From: JAPOPJ01 sp964538885
GTDB lineage: Archaea > Thermoproteota > Nitrososphaeria > Nitrososphaerales > Nitrosopumilaceae
Reading direction: 5' to 3'
Assembly: GCA_964538885.1 (NCBI GenBank)
Contig: CAZIHR010000041.1
Span: 1 to 64,000 of the forward strand
DNA length: 64,000 nt
Shown here piece after piece: positions 26,269-33,048 of the stretch (position 1 is the first letter of the stretch; each line of letters begins with the position of its first letter). The notes beneath the pieces were generated by a model. It had not been told where the DNA came from. It ran no database searches and saw only the letters and a program-made list of their open reading frames with translations. The position numbers and the translations under genes were made by a program.

Positions 26269-26674
26269 AATTGATGAAGCTATAATAGAATACCTGAAGG
26301 AAGATTCTAGAAAGTCTTTTGTTGACATTGGCAAAAAACTCAAATTATCAGAATCTGCAATCAGGAGAAGAGTAAAGAATCTGACAGATAGTGGCACAAT
26401 TCAAAAATTCACAATAGAAATCAAAGAGCAAAACACTACTAGTGCCATCGTTTTAGTGTCTGTAGATTCTGCAATGGACACGGCCAAAGTATCAGTAAAG
26501 CTTGCAAAGATCGATGGTGTCAAGACAGTATATGAAATAACTGGACAGTATGATATAGTTACGATAATTACTGCAACAGACATTACTACAATCAACTCTT
26601 GCATAGATGCAGTAAGAAAGATACAAGGTATCTCAGATACCAATACAGTCATCATCCTGCGGCAGATTCTCTAA
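26255..26674 (+). CDS. lysM: Lrp/AsnC-family transcriptional regulator (LysM-like)
   Basis: The 139-residue protein joins an N-terminal helix-turn-helix (DEAIIEYLKEDSRKSFVDIG and SESAIRRRVKNLTDSGTI) to a C-terminal RAM domain (AIVLVSVDSAMDTAK, then GVKTVYEITGQYDIVTIITA). In Sulfolobus LysM responds to lysine and controls lysW genes; the position inside the cluster suggests the same here. Its own stop is followed by a palindrome (26675-26689) that may be its operator. A GAGGAG 10 bases before the ATG is a plausible ribosome binding site. Confidence 0.85.
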   Translation: MFKDKIDEAIIEYLKEDSRKSFVDIGKKLKLSESAIRRRVKNLTDSGTIQKFTIEIKEQNTTSAIVLVSVDSAMDTAKVSVKLAKIDGVKTVYEITGQYDIVTIITATDITTINSCIDAVRKIQGISDTNTVIILRQIL

Positions 26675-26689
26675 AAACGAATATCGTTT
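26675..26689. promoter_or_regulatory. Palindrome AAACGAATATCGTTT, candidate LysM operator
   Basis: Perfect 6-base arms (AAACGA/TCGTTT) around ATA lie immediately after the lysM stop and about 100 bases before lysS. Further ACGAA-type half sites occur downstream (about 26738 and 26751), just before the TATA-like run at 26755-26765. The link with LysM is inferred from position and symmetry. Confidence 0.4.
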
Positions 26690-26791
26690 GAAAATTACTG
26701 AGATTGACTAAATTAGGAACACATTGTCATCTTTTCAACGAAATTAGTACGAATATATTTATATTTCCAAACATATACAACGATTTCTGTA

Positions 26792-27985
26792 ATGAAAGAT
26801 CCGAATTACTATGCAAACATCTACAATGCATACAACAAAAACCAAAAAAAGATCAAAGTACTAGACAGTACACTACGAGAAGGTGAACAGCATCCAGGTG
26901 TGTCATTTACAAACAAACAACGAATCCAAATTGCGTGGATGCTTGATTATTTTGGCGTGGATCAGATAGAAATTTCCCCAATTGTGTCAAATGACCACAA
27001 AGAAGCTACCAAAACTATAATCAAGCAGGGACTCAGAGCAGACATCGTAGCTCACGGGAGAGCACTCAAAGAGGACATAGATGTATCTCTTGCATGTGAT
27101 GCAAAGTGGTGTGCTGCATACCTAGGAATATCAGATATACACATGCGTGACAAGCTGCGCATCACCAGACAACAAGCAATTGAAAGGGCAGTAGAGACGG
27201 TCGAATATGCAAAGGCACATGGACTGAACATTAGATTTACCATGGAAGATGGAAGTAGAGCAGACCCTGAATTTCTAATTAGGGTGTGCAAGGCAATCAC
27301 AGAAGCAGGAGTGGACAGAATTAGCCTACCTGATACAGTGGGCATCTTGCGACCTATTGGAATGTATAATTTTGTCAAAAAAATAAAAAGTGTAATAAAT
27401 ATTCCACTTGATGCACATGTTCACAACGACATGGGATTCGCACTTGCAAATGCATTTGCGGCATGCGATGCAGGTGTAGATCAAATACACACCACCATTG
27501 ACGGTATTGGGGAGAGAACAGGAATTCCGTCTCTAGCCGAGGTAGCTGTAGTCATGACATATCTTTACAGAGCCCCCAACGATTTTCGGTTGGACATGTT
27601 GCTGGACCTATCAAAACTCATTGAGGATTATACTACCATAAAGCCATACGACTCCAAACCAGTTGTAGGTTCATCTGCATACAAACACAAGGCAGGAACT
27701 CATCTTGCAGCGATACTTCAGAATCCTGCTGCATATGAGCCCATACCACCACGAATTGTGGGAAATCAACGCAGAATAGTGTTTGGAGAACTTGCTGGGA
27801 AGACAGGAGCCGCATATCTGATGTCTCTGCTAGGACTAGAGAAAGATGATGAACGAGCCAAGACAGTGGCATTAGGCTTAAAGAAGCTACGACGGGGAGA
27901 TTTGCTTGAAATACCGTTGGAAGACACGTTTGAAAAAAAGATAATTAACGACAAAAATAAGGATAAAAACGGAGGAAAAACATGA
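26792..27985 (+). CDS. lysS: Homocitrate synthase
   Basis: LysS (397 residues) condenses acetyl-CoA with 2-oxoglutarate to begin the aminoadipate route to lysine. HMGL-like core motifs are DSTLREGEQHPGVSF near residue 28, HVHNDMGFALANAFA with the metal His residues and TIDGIGERTGIPSLAEV. The GEQHPG and FGVDQIEISP variants and the cluster context favour homocitrate over isopropylmalate or citramalate synthase. No homoaconitase or homoisocitrate dehydrogenase is nearby. A TATA-rich stretch upstream suggests it starts a second transcription unit ending in lysK; its TGA overlaps the second lysW. Confidence 0.88.
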   Translation: MKDPNYYANIYNAYNKNQKKIKVLDSTLREGEQHPGVSFTNKQRIQIAWMLDYFGVDQIEISPIVSNDHKEATKTIIKQGLRADIVAHGRALKEDIDVSLACDAKWCAAYLGISDIHMRDKLRITRQQAIERAVETVEYAKAHGLNIRFTMEDGSRADPEFLIRVCKAITEAGVDRISLPDTVGILRPIGMYNFVKKIKSVINIPLDAHVHNDMGFALANAFAACDAGVDQIHTTIDGIGERTGIPSLAEVAVVMTYLYRAPNDFRLDMLLDLSKLIEDYTTIKPYDSKPVVGSSAYKHKAGTHLAAILQNPAAYEPIPPRIVGNQRRIVFGELAGKTGAAYLMSLLGLEKDDERAKTVALGLKKLRRGDLLEIPLEDTFEKKIINDKNKDKNGGKT

Positions 27986-28149
27986 TAAAATGTGATGAAT
28001 GTGATGCAGACATCTCCATTCCATCCGATGCAGTAGAAGGAGAAATTGTGACATGCCCAGAATGCGGTGCAAGCTTTGAACTAGTAACGAGTTCTGATGG
28101 TTTCAATCTAAAATCTGCCCAAACAGTTGGTGAGGACTGGGGGCAGTGA
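27982..28149 (+). CDS. lysW: LysW-like carrier protein, Gln-tailed copy (lysine branch)
   Basis: This second 55-residue LysW paralogue has the zinc Cys pairs CDEC (C4, C7) and CPEC (C25, C28) and the acidic body of the family. Its last codons read GAG GAC TGG GGG CAG TGA, so it ends EDWGQ instead of EDWGE. The family's attachment point is the gamma-carboxyl of the final Glu; a Gln has an amide there. Either the tail is deamidated, another carboxyl is used, or this copy does not carry substrates. GGAGG lies 6 bases before the ATG. Its stop overlaps the lysX GTG. Confidence 0.9.
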   Translation: MIKCDECDADISIPSDAVEGEIVTCPECGASFELVTSSDGFNLKSAQTVGEDWGQ

Positions 28150-28994
28150 ATCCTGACATCACCATTCTTTACGATACCATCCGTTGGGAAGAAAAGGCAT
28201 TGTTGGAGGCAAGCAGAAAGAAAGACATCAATATACAGATGGTGGATTGTAAGAAAATATCTTTGGACTTGGCAAAAAAGCCAGAAGAATATGGAACCAC
28301 AATTCAGAGATGTGTGAGTTACTACAGGAATCTGCACTCAACTGCAGCATTGGAAGGGCTTGGGATTCATGTAATAAATTGTCTCAATACAGGCATATTT
28401 GCGGGCAACAAGCTGTTCACACACATGCTATTACAAAAAGCTAAAGTTCCTACACCATATGCAGTAGTGGCGTTTTCAAAAGATGCTGCCTTGGATGCAC
28501 TAGATTCAAATGGATACCCGATGGTGATCAAGCCCACTGTAGGAAGCTGGGGCAGACTTGTTTCCAAATTAAATGACAGAGATTCTGCAGAAGGAATACT
28601 AGAGAACAGAGAGAGTATGTATCCTATTTATCAAGTACATTATTTGGAAGAGTTTGTCAAGAGACCACCAAGAGATATCAGGGCAATCATGGTGGGAGAC
28701 AAAATAGTCGCGGCCATTTACAGGACTTCAGGAAATGGAAGCTGGAAGACCAACATGGCACTAGGTGGAGTTGCCACAGAATGCAAGGTGACACCAGAGA
28801 TGGAGGAGATGTGTATCAAGGCAAAGAAAGCAGTTCAGGGAGATATAGTAGGAGTAGATTTGATGGAAAGTTATGAGGGAGGATTGGTAGTACATGAAAT
28901 CAACAACACGACAGAGTACAAAAATACTGTCCGAGTATGCGGCGTGGACATTCCATCTCTAATACTGGATTATGCAGTAAAAGTGGTACGATGA
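28146..28994 (+). CDS. lysX: 2-Aminoadipate-LysW ligase (LysX), ATP-grasp
   Basis: This 282-residue RimK-like ATP-grasp ligase is the paralogue of ArgX at 22356. Landmarks are MVIKPTVGSWGRLV, YLEEFVKRPPRDIRAI and VVHEINNTTEYKN. The substrate loop reads SGNGSWKTN, unlike the GGFKTN of the other copy. Its neighbours are homocitrate synthase, the Gln-tailed LysW and LysK, so 2-aminoadipate is the expected substrate; this is inferred. The GTG start overlaps the lysW stop (GTGA), implying coupling. Confidence 0.85.
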   Translation: MNPDITILYDTIRWEEKALLEASRKKDINIQMVDCKKISLDLAKKPEEYGTTIQRCVSYYRNLHSTAALEGLGIHVINCLNTGIFAGNKLFTHMLLQKAKVPTPYAVVAFSKDAALDALDSNGYPMVIKPTVGSWGRLVSKLNDRDSAEGILENRESMYPIYQVHYLEEFVKRPPRDIRAIMVGDKIVAAIYRTSGNGSWKTNMALGGVATECKVTPEMEEMCIKAKKAVQGDIVGVDLMESYEGGLVVHEINNTTEYKNTVRVCGVDIPSLILDYAVKVVR

Positions 28995-28997
28995 AAA

Positions 28998-30140
28998 TTG
29001 GACACCTCATTTACAGTATCTCCCAAATTTGCAGTAAAGATGCTTGAGAAGGCACTTCGTCTGTACACGCCGTCGTTAAGTGAAAAACCCATGGCAGAAT
29101 TTCTTGCAGACAAATGCGACGATCTAGGATTTGAAGACATAGATATAGATGATGTTGGGAATCTTATTGCGAAAAAAGGATCAGGCGTCCCAAAAATACT
29201 GCTTTGTGGACACATGGATGTAGTTCCAGGCAAAGTCCGAGTGAGGCGGGAGGGAGATGCATTGTATGGAAGAGGCGCGTCAGATGCAAAAGCACCACTA
29301 ATGGCAATGTTGCTTGCAGCAGCCTCCATTAAAGATGGTGAAGGGACAATAGTGTTTGTGGGAGCAGTAGATGAAGAAGGCAATGCAACAGGGATCAAAA
29401 ATATAGTTAGGGAGAAGATGGATATTGATTATGCAATATTTGGTGAGCCTAGTGGGATTAAACAGATAACCATTGCATATAAGGGAAGGCTTGCCATTCG
29501 TCTGCGTATAAATGTGGCAGACAGCTCACATGCAAGTGCACCGTGGCTTTCAAAAAATGCAATAGAGGAGACGATGATCTTCTCCAAGAAACTACGGGAC
29601 GGATTGGAGGCGGGTCAAGAAGGTAAGACAAAAGGAATGCTCCTGACTGCGACACTGACCCGCATTGATGGTGGTACAAGTCACAATGTCACCCCAAAGG
29701 AATGTGTGTCCACATTTGATATCAGGATTCCAGTCAACATGAATTGTAAGAGTGTGGAACAGAACATAGCTACATTGGTAAAAGATATTGCCCAGAAACG
29801 CGACGTGGAGGCATTTTACTCAATTTTGGATGAGACAGAATCATTTGAGGCACCGCATAATTCTCCCATAGTTAATGCACTCACATTGGGAATCATAGAT
29901 GTCGAGTCAACTCGACCGATGCTCATACGAAAGACAGGTACCGGAGACATGAATGTACTTGGGAACAAGTGGCAGATCCCGGTAGTCACATATGGACCGG
30001 GGGATCCACACGAGTCTCATACTGTGGACGAAAAGGTCTCAATTGCCGAATATCTCAAAGGAATAGAGATTCTAAAACGGACGTTCACACATTTGAAACG
30101 ACTTCACGACAGGAAGCTGAGCCGATGCTCTGGTTTGTAG
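28998..30140 (+). CDS. lysK: LysW-lysine / LysW-ornithine hydrolase (M20 peptidase)
   Basis: LysK (380 residues) releases lysine, and probably ornithine, from LysW. M20 metallopeptidase residues are the His-Asp of LLCGHMDVVPG (about 71-81), the Asp of RGASDAKAP, and the catalytic Glu pair in AVDEEGNATG. GTGDMNVLG and DPHESHTVDE carry later metal ligands. The apparent start is TTG at 28998, three bases after lysX; the ATG at 29040 would remove conserved sequence. The last 16 bases overlap the diphthine synthase gene. Confidence 0.9.
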   Translation: MDTSFTVSPKFAVKMLEKALRLYTPSLSEKPMAEFLADKCDDLGFEDIDIDDVGNLIAKKGSGVPKILLCGHMDVVPGKVRVRREGDALYGRGASDAKAPLMAMLLAAASIKDGEGTIVFVGAVDEEGNATGIKNIVREKMDIDYAIFGEPSGIKQITIAYKGRLAIRLRINVADSSHASAPWLSKNAIEETMIFSKKLRDGLEAGQEGKTKGMLLTATLTRIDGGTSHNVTPKECVSTFDIRIPVNMNCKSVEQNIATLVKDIAQKRDVEAFYSILDETESFEAPHNSPIVNALTLGIIDVESTRPMLIRKTGTGDMNVLGNKWQIPVVTYGPGDPHESHTVDEKVSIAEYLKGIEILKRTFTHLKRLHDRKLSRCSGL

Positions 30141-31162
30141 GACTGGGAATTTCCGGCTTCAGATCAATCCCAAACGAGGCAATCAAGATTATCTCAAATG
30201 CAGATATGATATATCTGGAACAGTTTACCAGCCCAATCAACAAGACAGATATTGCAAAGATAAAAACTGTATCACGCGGAAAGTTCCTCATTGTAAAGAG
30301 ATGGATGGTAGAAGACGGTTCCCAAATATTAAAACATGCAAAAAAGAACAAAGTTGTTCTGCTCTCTTATGGTGATCCATACATTGCTACCACACATGCA
30401 GAATTAAAGACAAGGGCGATAAGAGAAGGCATCAGAACGCACTCCATCCATGCATCATCATCTCTGACATCAGTGGTGGGAGAATGTGGCCTACATTTTT
30501 ACAAAGTGGGCAGAATTGCCACAATAATGAGTGAAACAAAATCACTTGTCGCCCCATATCATATAATTTACAGAAACATCATAGAAGGATACCACACGGT
30601 ACTTTTACTTGAATACGATCAAGACCGTGATTTTTTTCTGGATCCCAAAGTTGCATTGTACAGCTTGATTAAGACAGAGAAAAGTCAAAAGCGAAACGTG
30701 GTGACTAAATCCACTTTTGCAATTGTGGCATCAAGAATAGGATTTAGAAATCCCAAAATCACATGCGGAAACATATCAAGCCTCCTAAATACTGACTTTG
30801 GTAAACCACCACATACAATAATAATTCCAGGCAGACTCCATTTCACCGAAGCTGATGCTCTTACAACATACTGCATATATCTAGATAAACCCCGAGACAA
30901 TTCTGATGATATAAAAAAGATTGCAGTTCAGATGATCGAGAAATATGTTCCGATGGTAAGAGAGTCACTTGAGGAGATAAAGCCGCACTGCCAAGGACAA
31001 GATAGATATGACATTATACTTGAAAATGCAGAAATGTATGTACGCGATGCTGAAAAATTTCTTGAAGATGGGAATGATGAGATCGCAATCCTCAGCATAG
31101 GATATGCGGATGGTCTAGTAGACGCACTATGGCATGCCAAAGGTCTCAAACCAAAGATGTAG
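30125..31162 (+). CDS. dph5: Diphthine synthase fused to a DUF357 domain
   Basis: The first 260 residues are DPH5, the SAM-dependent methyltransferase that methylates the 3-amino-3-carboxypropyl-histidine of elongation factor 2: MLWFVGLGISGF, ADMIYLEQFTSPI, LLSYGDPYIATTHAEL and HASSSLTSVVGECGLHFYK. The remaining 80 residues match DUF357, a helical domain normally encoded separately: ILENAEMYVRDAEKFLEDG, then AILSIGYADGLVDALWHAKG. Archaeal DPH5 is usually 250-270 residues, so the 345-residue product is a fusion. The following gene is an FAD-synthase-like nucleotidyltransferase, the usual neighbour of stand-alone DUF357. The start ATG lies inside lysK. Confidence 0.88.
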   Translation: MLWFVGLGISGFRSIPNEAIKIISNADMIYLEQFTSPINKTDIAKIKTVSRGKFLIVKRWMVEDGSQILKHAKKNKVVLLSYGDPYIATTHAELKTRAIREGIRTHSIHASSSLTSVVGECGLHFYKVGRIATIMSETKSLVAPYHIIYRNIIEGYHTVLLLEYDQDRDFFLDPKVALYSLIKTEKSQKRNVVTKSTFAIVASRIGFRNPKITCGNISSLLNTDFGKPPHTIIIPGRLHFTEADALTTYCIYLDKPRDNSDDIKKIAVQMIEKYVPMVRESLEEIKPHCQGQDRYDIILENAEMYVRDAEKFLEDGNDEIAILSIGYADGLVDALWHAKGLKPKM

Positions 31163-31184
31163 AGTCGATGAATTAAAGAAAGGG

Positions 31185-31820
31185 ATGTTTCTAATCAAGG
31201 CCATGGATGCGTTGGAAAAAGCGATACTAGTATGTACATATGTTGCCAGAATCAGCAACAAAAAGCCTGTAGATATAATAAAACGGCAACATATGATTTC
31301 CCAAAACGAGATAAATTCCACAACAGACACGCTAGTCAAAAACAATCTTGTTGCTGACGATCATATGACATTAACAGAGCTTGGACGAAATTCCCTCAAA
31401 GTTGTACTTGCAGGAGGGGTGTTTGACATTATTCATCCGGGTCACATCCACACACTAAGTGCGGCCAAAATACTAGGAGATGTGCTGATAGTAGCAGTAG
31501 CAACAGACAATACCGCCATACGTATGAAGAAGCGAAGACCGTTACACAGTCAAGAACAAAGACAGGAGCTAGTCAACTCTCTGATGATGGTAGATTATGC
31601 CATGATAGGTCAGGAAGACGACATCTTCAAGACGGTAAAAATTGTAAAGCCGCAAATCATTGCGTTAGGATACGACCAGATTCACCAAGAAAAATTCATC
31701 GTCGAAGGATGCAGAAGAATAGGCCTTGATACGAGTGTGGCAAGACTCCAATCCCCCATACCCGAAAGCTCCAGCTCAAAGATTGAAAAAGAGTATGGCA
31801 AATCGATTCACGGAATATAA
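31185..31820 (+). CDS. ribL: FAD synthase / RibL-type cytidylyltransferase with N-terminal winged helix
   Basis: From ATG 31185 the product has 211 residues. The first 65 look like a winged helix (KAILVCTYVARISNKKPVDI, then LVKNNLVADDHMTLTELGR). The rest is a nucleotidyltransferase: VVLAGGVFDIIHPGHIHTLS carries HxGH, and PESSSSKIEKEYG is in the place of the second motif. Archaeal RibL makes FAD from FMN; a glycerol-phosphate cytidylyltransferase-like activity is an alternative. An earlier ATG at 31134 would overlap DPH5 by 29 bases; GAAAGGG just before 31185 favours the shorter form. Confidence 0.8.
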   Translation: MFLIKAMDALEKAILVCTYVARISNKKPVDIIKRQHMISQNEINSTTDTLVKNNLVADDHMTLTELGRNSLKVVLAGGVFDIIHPGHIHTLSAAKILGDVLIVAVATDNTAIRMKKRRPLHSQEQRQELVNSLMMVDYAMIGQEDDIFKTVKIVKPQIIALGYDQIHQEKFIVEGCRRIGLDTSVARLQSPIPESSSSKIEKEYGKSIHGI

Positions 31821-31941
31821 TGGGGTAAAGATCCACACATCCCCATACCATAACAGAAGTTGTGGGCAGATCTATCTTGTATAATACATGCATGTTTCAA
31901 TTATGTAGGCAGCATGGTCTTTTGTACCCAAATGATATAGA

Positions 31942-32004
31942 TCACAACTTCTTCAAGTAATTTGCGACCAATATGATAAACACAATGCCAATGAATTTAG
32001 GCAC
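31942..32004 (-). CDS. Tiny hydrophobic ORF (20 aa), weak candidate
   Basis: A GTG-initiated frame of 20 codons on the minus strand encodes MPKFIGIVFIILVANYLKKL, a near-ideal single membrane helix with a basic end. There is no clear TATA box and no ATG. It lies in the gap between ribL and metH. Chance is quite possible; it is listed because similar one-helix micro-ORFs recur in this window. Confidence 0.2.
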   Translation of the reverse strand: MPKFIGIVFIILVANYLKKL

Positions 32005-32056
32005 AATTACACCATCTTGAAAAGAATTAAACTAGATATAGATATGTGAGAAAACG

Positions 32057-33016
32057 TTGTCTGAAAAAGAATCATTTCTTTCTGCCGTGAAAAAAAGAGT
32101 GTTACTCTTTGACGGGGCAATGGGGACTGAAATACAAAAGCACGATCCGCAACCTGATGATTTTCCAAACAGTAAAGAAGGATTCAACGACGGGCTGACA
32201 ATGACACATCCAGAATGGATCATGCAAATCCATCGCAGATATCTTGAAGCTGGTGCAGACTGTATAGAGACAAACACTTTTGGATCAAACAAGATAAAGC
32301 TTGACGAATACGGCTTTGGGGACCAAACTAAAGAATTCAATAAAAAAAATGCAATGCTGGCAAGAGATGTATGTGCAGAGTCAACAGGGCCCCGCTATGT
32401 AATTGGTTCTATGGGACCCTCCGGATACCTGCCCAGCTCCAATGATCCAGACTTGGGGCACAAGTCATTAGATGAGATTCGCCAAGCATTTGAGCTACAG
32501 GCAGAGGGCCTGATGCTTGGTGGTGTCGATGCACTATTAATTGAGACAAGCCAAGATATACTAGAAGTCAAGCTTGCAATAGAAGCATCGCACAATGCGA
32601 TGCAAAAGACAACAAAGCACATACCCATAATTGCAAACGTCACACTAGATCAGTATGGTAAAATGCTACTTGGTACGGATGTACAGGCAGCATACACCAC
32701 AATCTCAGGCATGGGAATTGATATATTCGGACTCAACTGTTCTACAGGCCCAATTGAGATGATCCCCAGCATAAGATGGTTGAACGAACAAAATGAATAC
32801 GATCTGCTGGTGGTGCCAAATGCTGGAATGCCTGAAAATCGTGGAGGGCAGGCTGTGTACGGTATGACTCCAGATGCAATGGCAGATACAATGGGTAATT
32901 TTTTGCAAAAATACGACAAAGTAAGAATCGTCGGAGGGTGTTGTGGTACGAATCCAGATCATATAAGGGCACTACGCAAGTTAATTGACGAAAAAACCAC
33001 CCCTATCAATGGTTAA
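32057..33016 (+). CDS. Methionine synthase, homocysteine-binding subunit (split MetH)
   Basis: This 319-residue protein corresponds to the N-terminal homocysteine S-methyltransferase domain of cobalamin-dependent MetH. It has RVLLFDGAMGTEIQKHDP at the start, ADCIETNTFGSNKIKLDEYG, the zinc Cys of FGLNCSTGP (about residue 228) and the Cys-Cys of IVGGCCGTNPDHI (about 294). The other MetH domains are in the next gene, 32 bases downstream. The start is TTG; the ATG 14 bases earlier is followed by a stop. Confidence 0.9.
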   Translation: MSEKESFLSAVKKRVLLFDGAMGTEIQKHDPQPDDFPNSKEGFNDGLTMTHPEWIMQIHRRYLEAGADCIETNTFGSNKIKLDEYGFGDQTKEFNKKNAMLARDVCAESTGPRYVIGSMGPSGYLPSSNDPDLGHKSLDEIRQAFELQAEGLMLGGVDALLIETSQDILEVKLAIEASHNAMQKTTKHIPIIANVTLDQYGKMLLGTDVQAAYTTISGMGIDIFGLNCSTGPIEMIPSIRWLNEQNEYDLLVVPNAGMPENRGGQAVYGMTPDAMADTMGNFLQKYDKVRIVGGCCGTNPDHIRALRKLIDEKTTPING

Positions 33017-33048
33017 GTATTTAGAAAAATCTTAGAAATGTTACACAG

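Noticed and set aside
31821..32056. Cobalamin or SAM riboswitch ahead of split metH
   Set aside because: No B12-box or SAM-type conserved core was found, and such riboswitches are not expected in this lineage.
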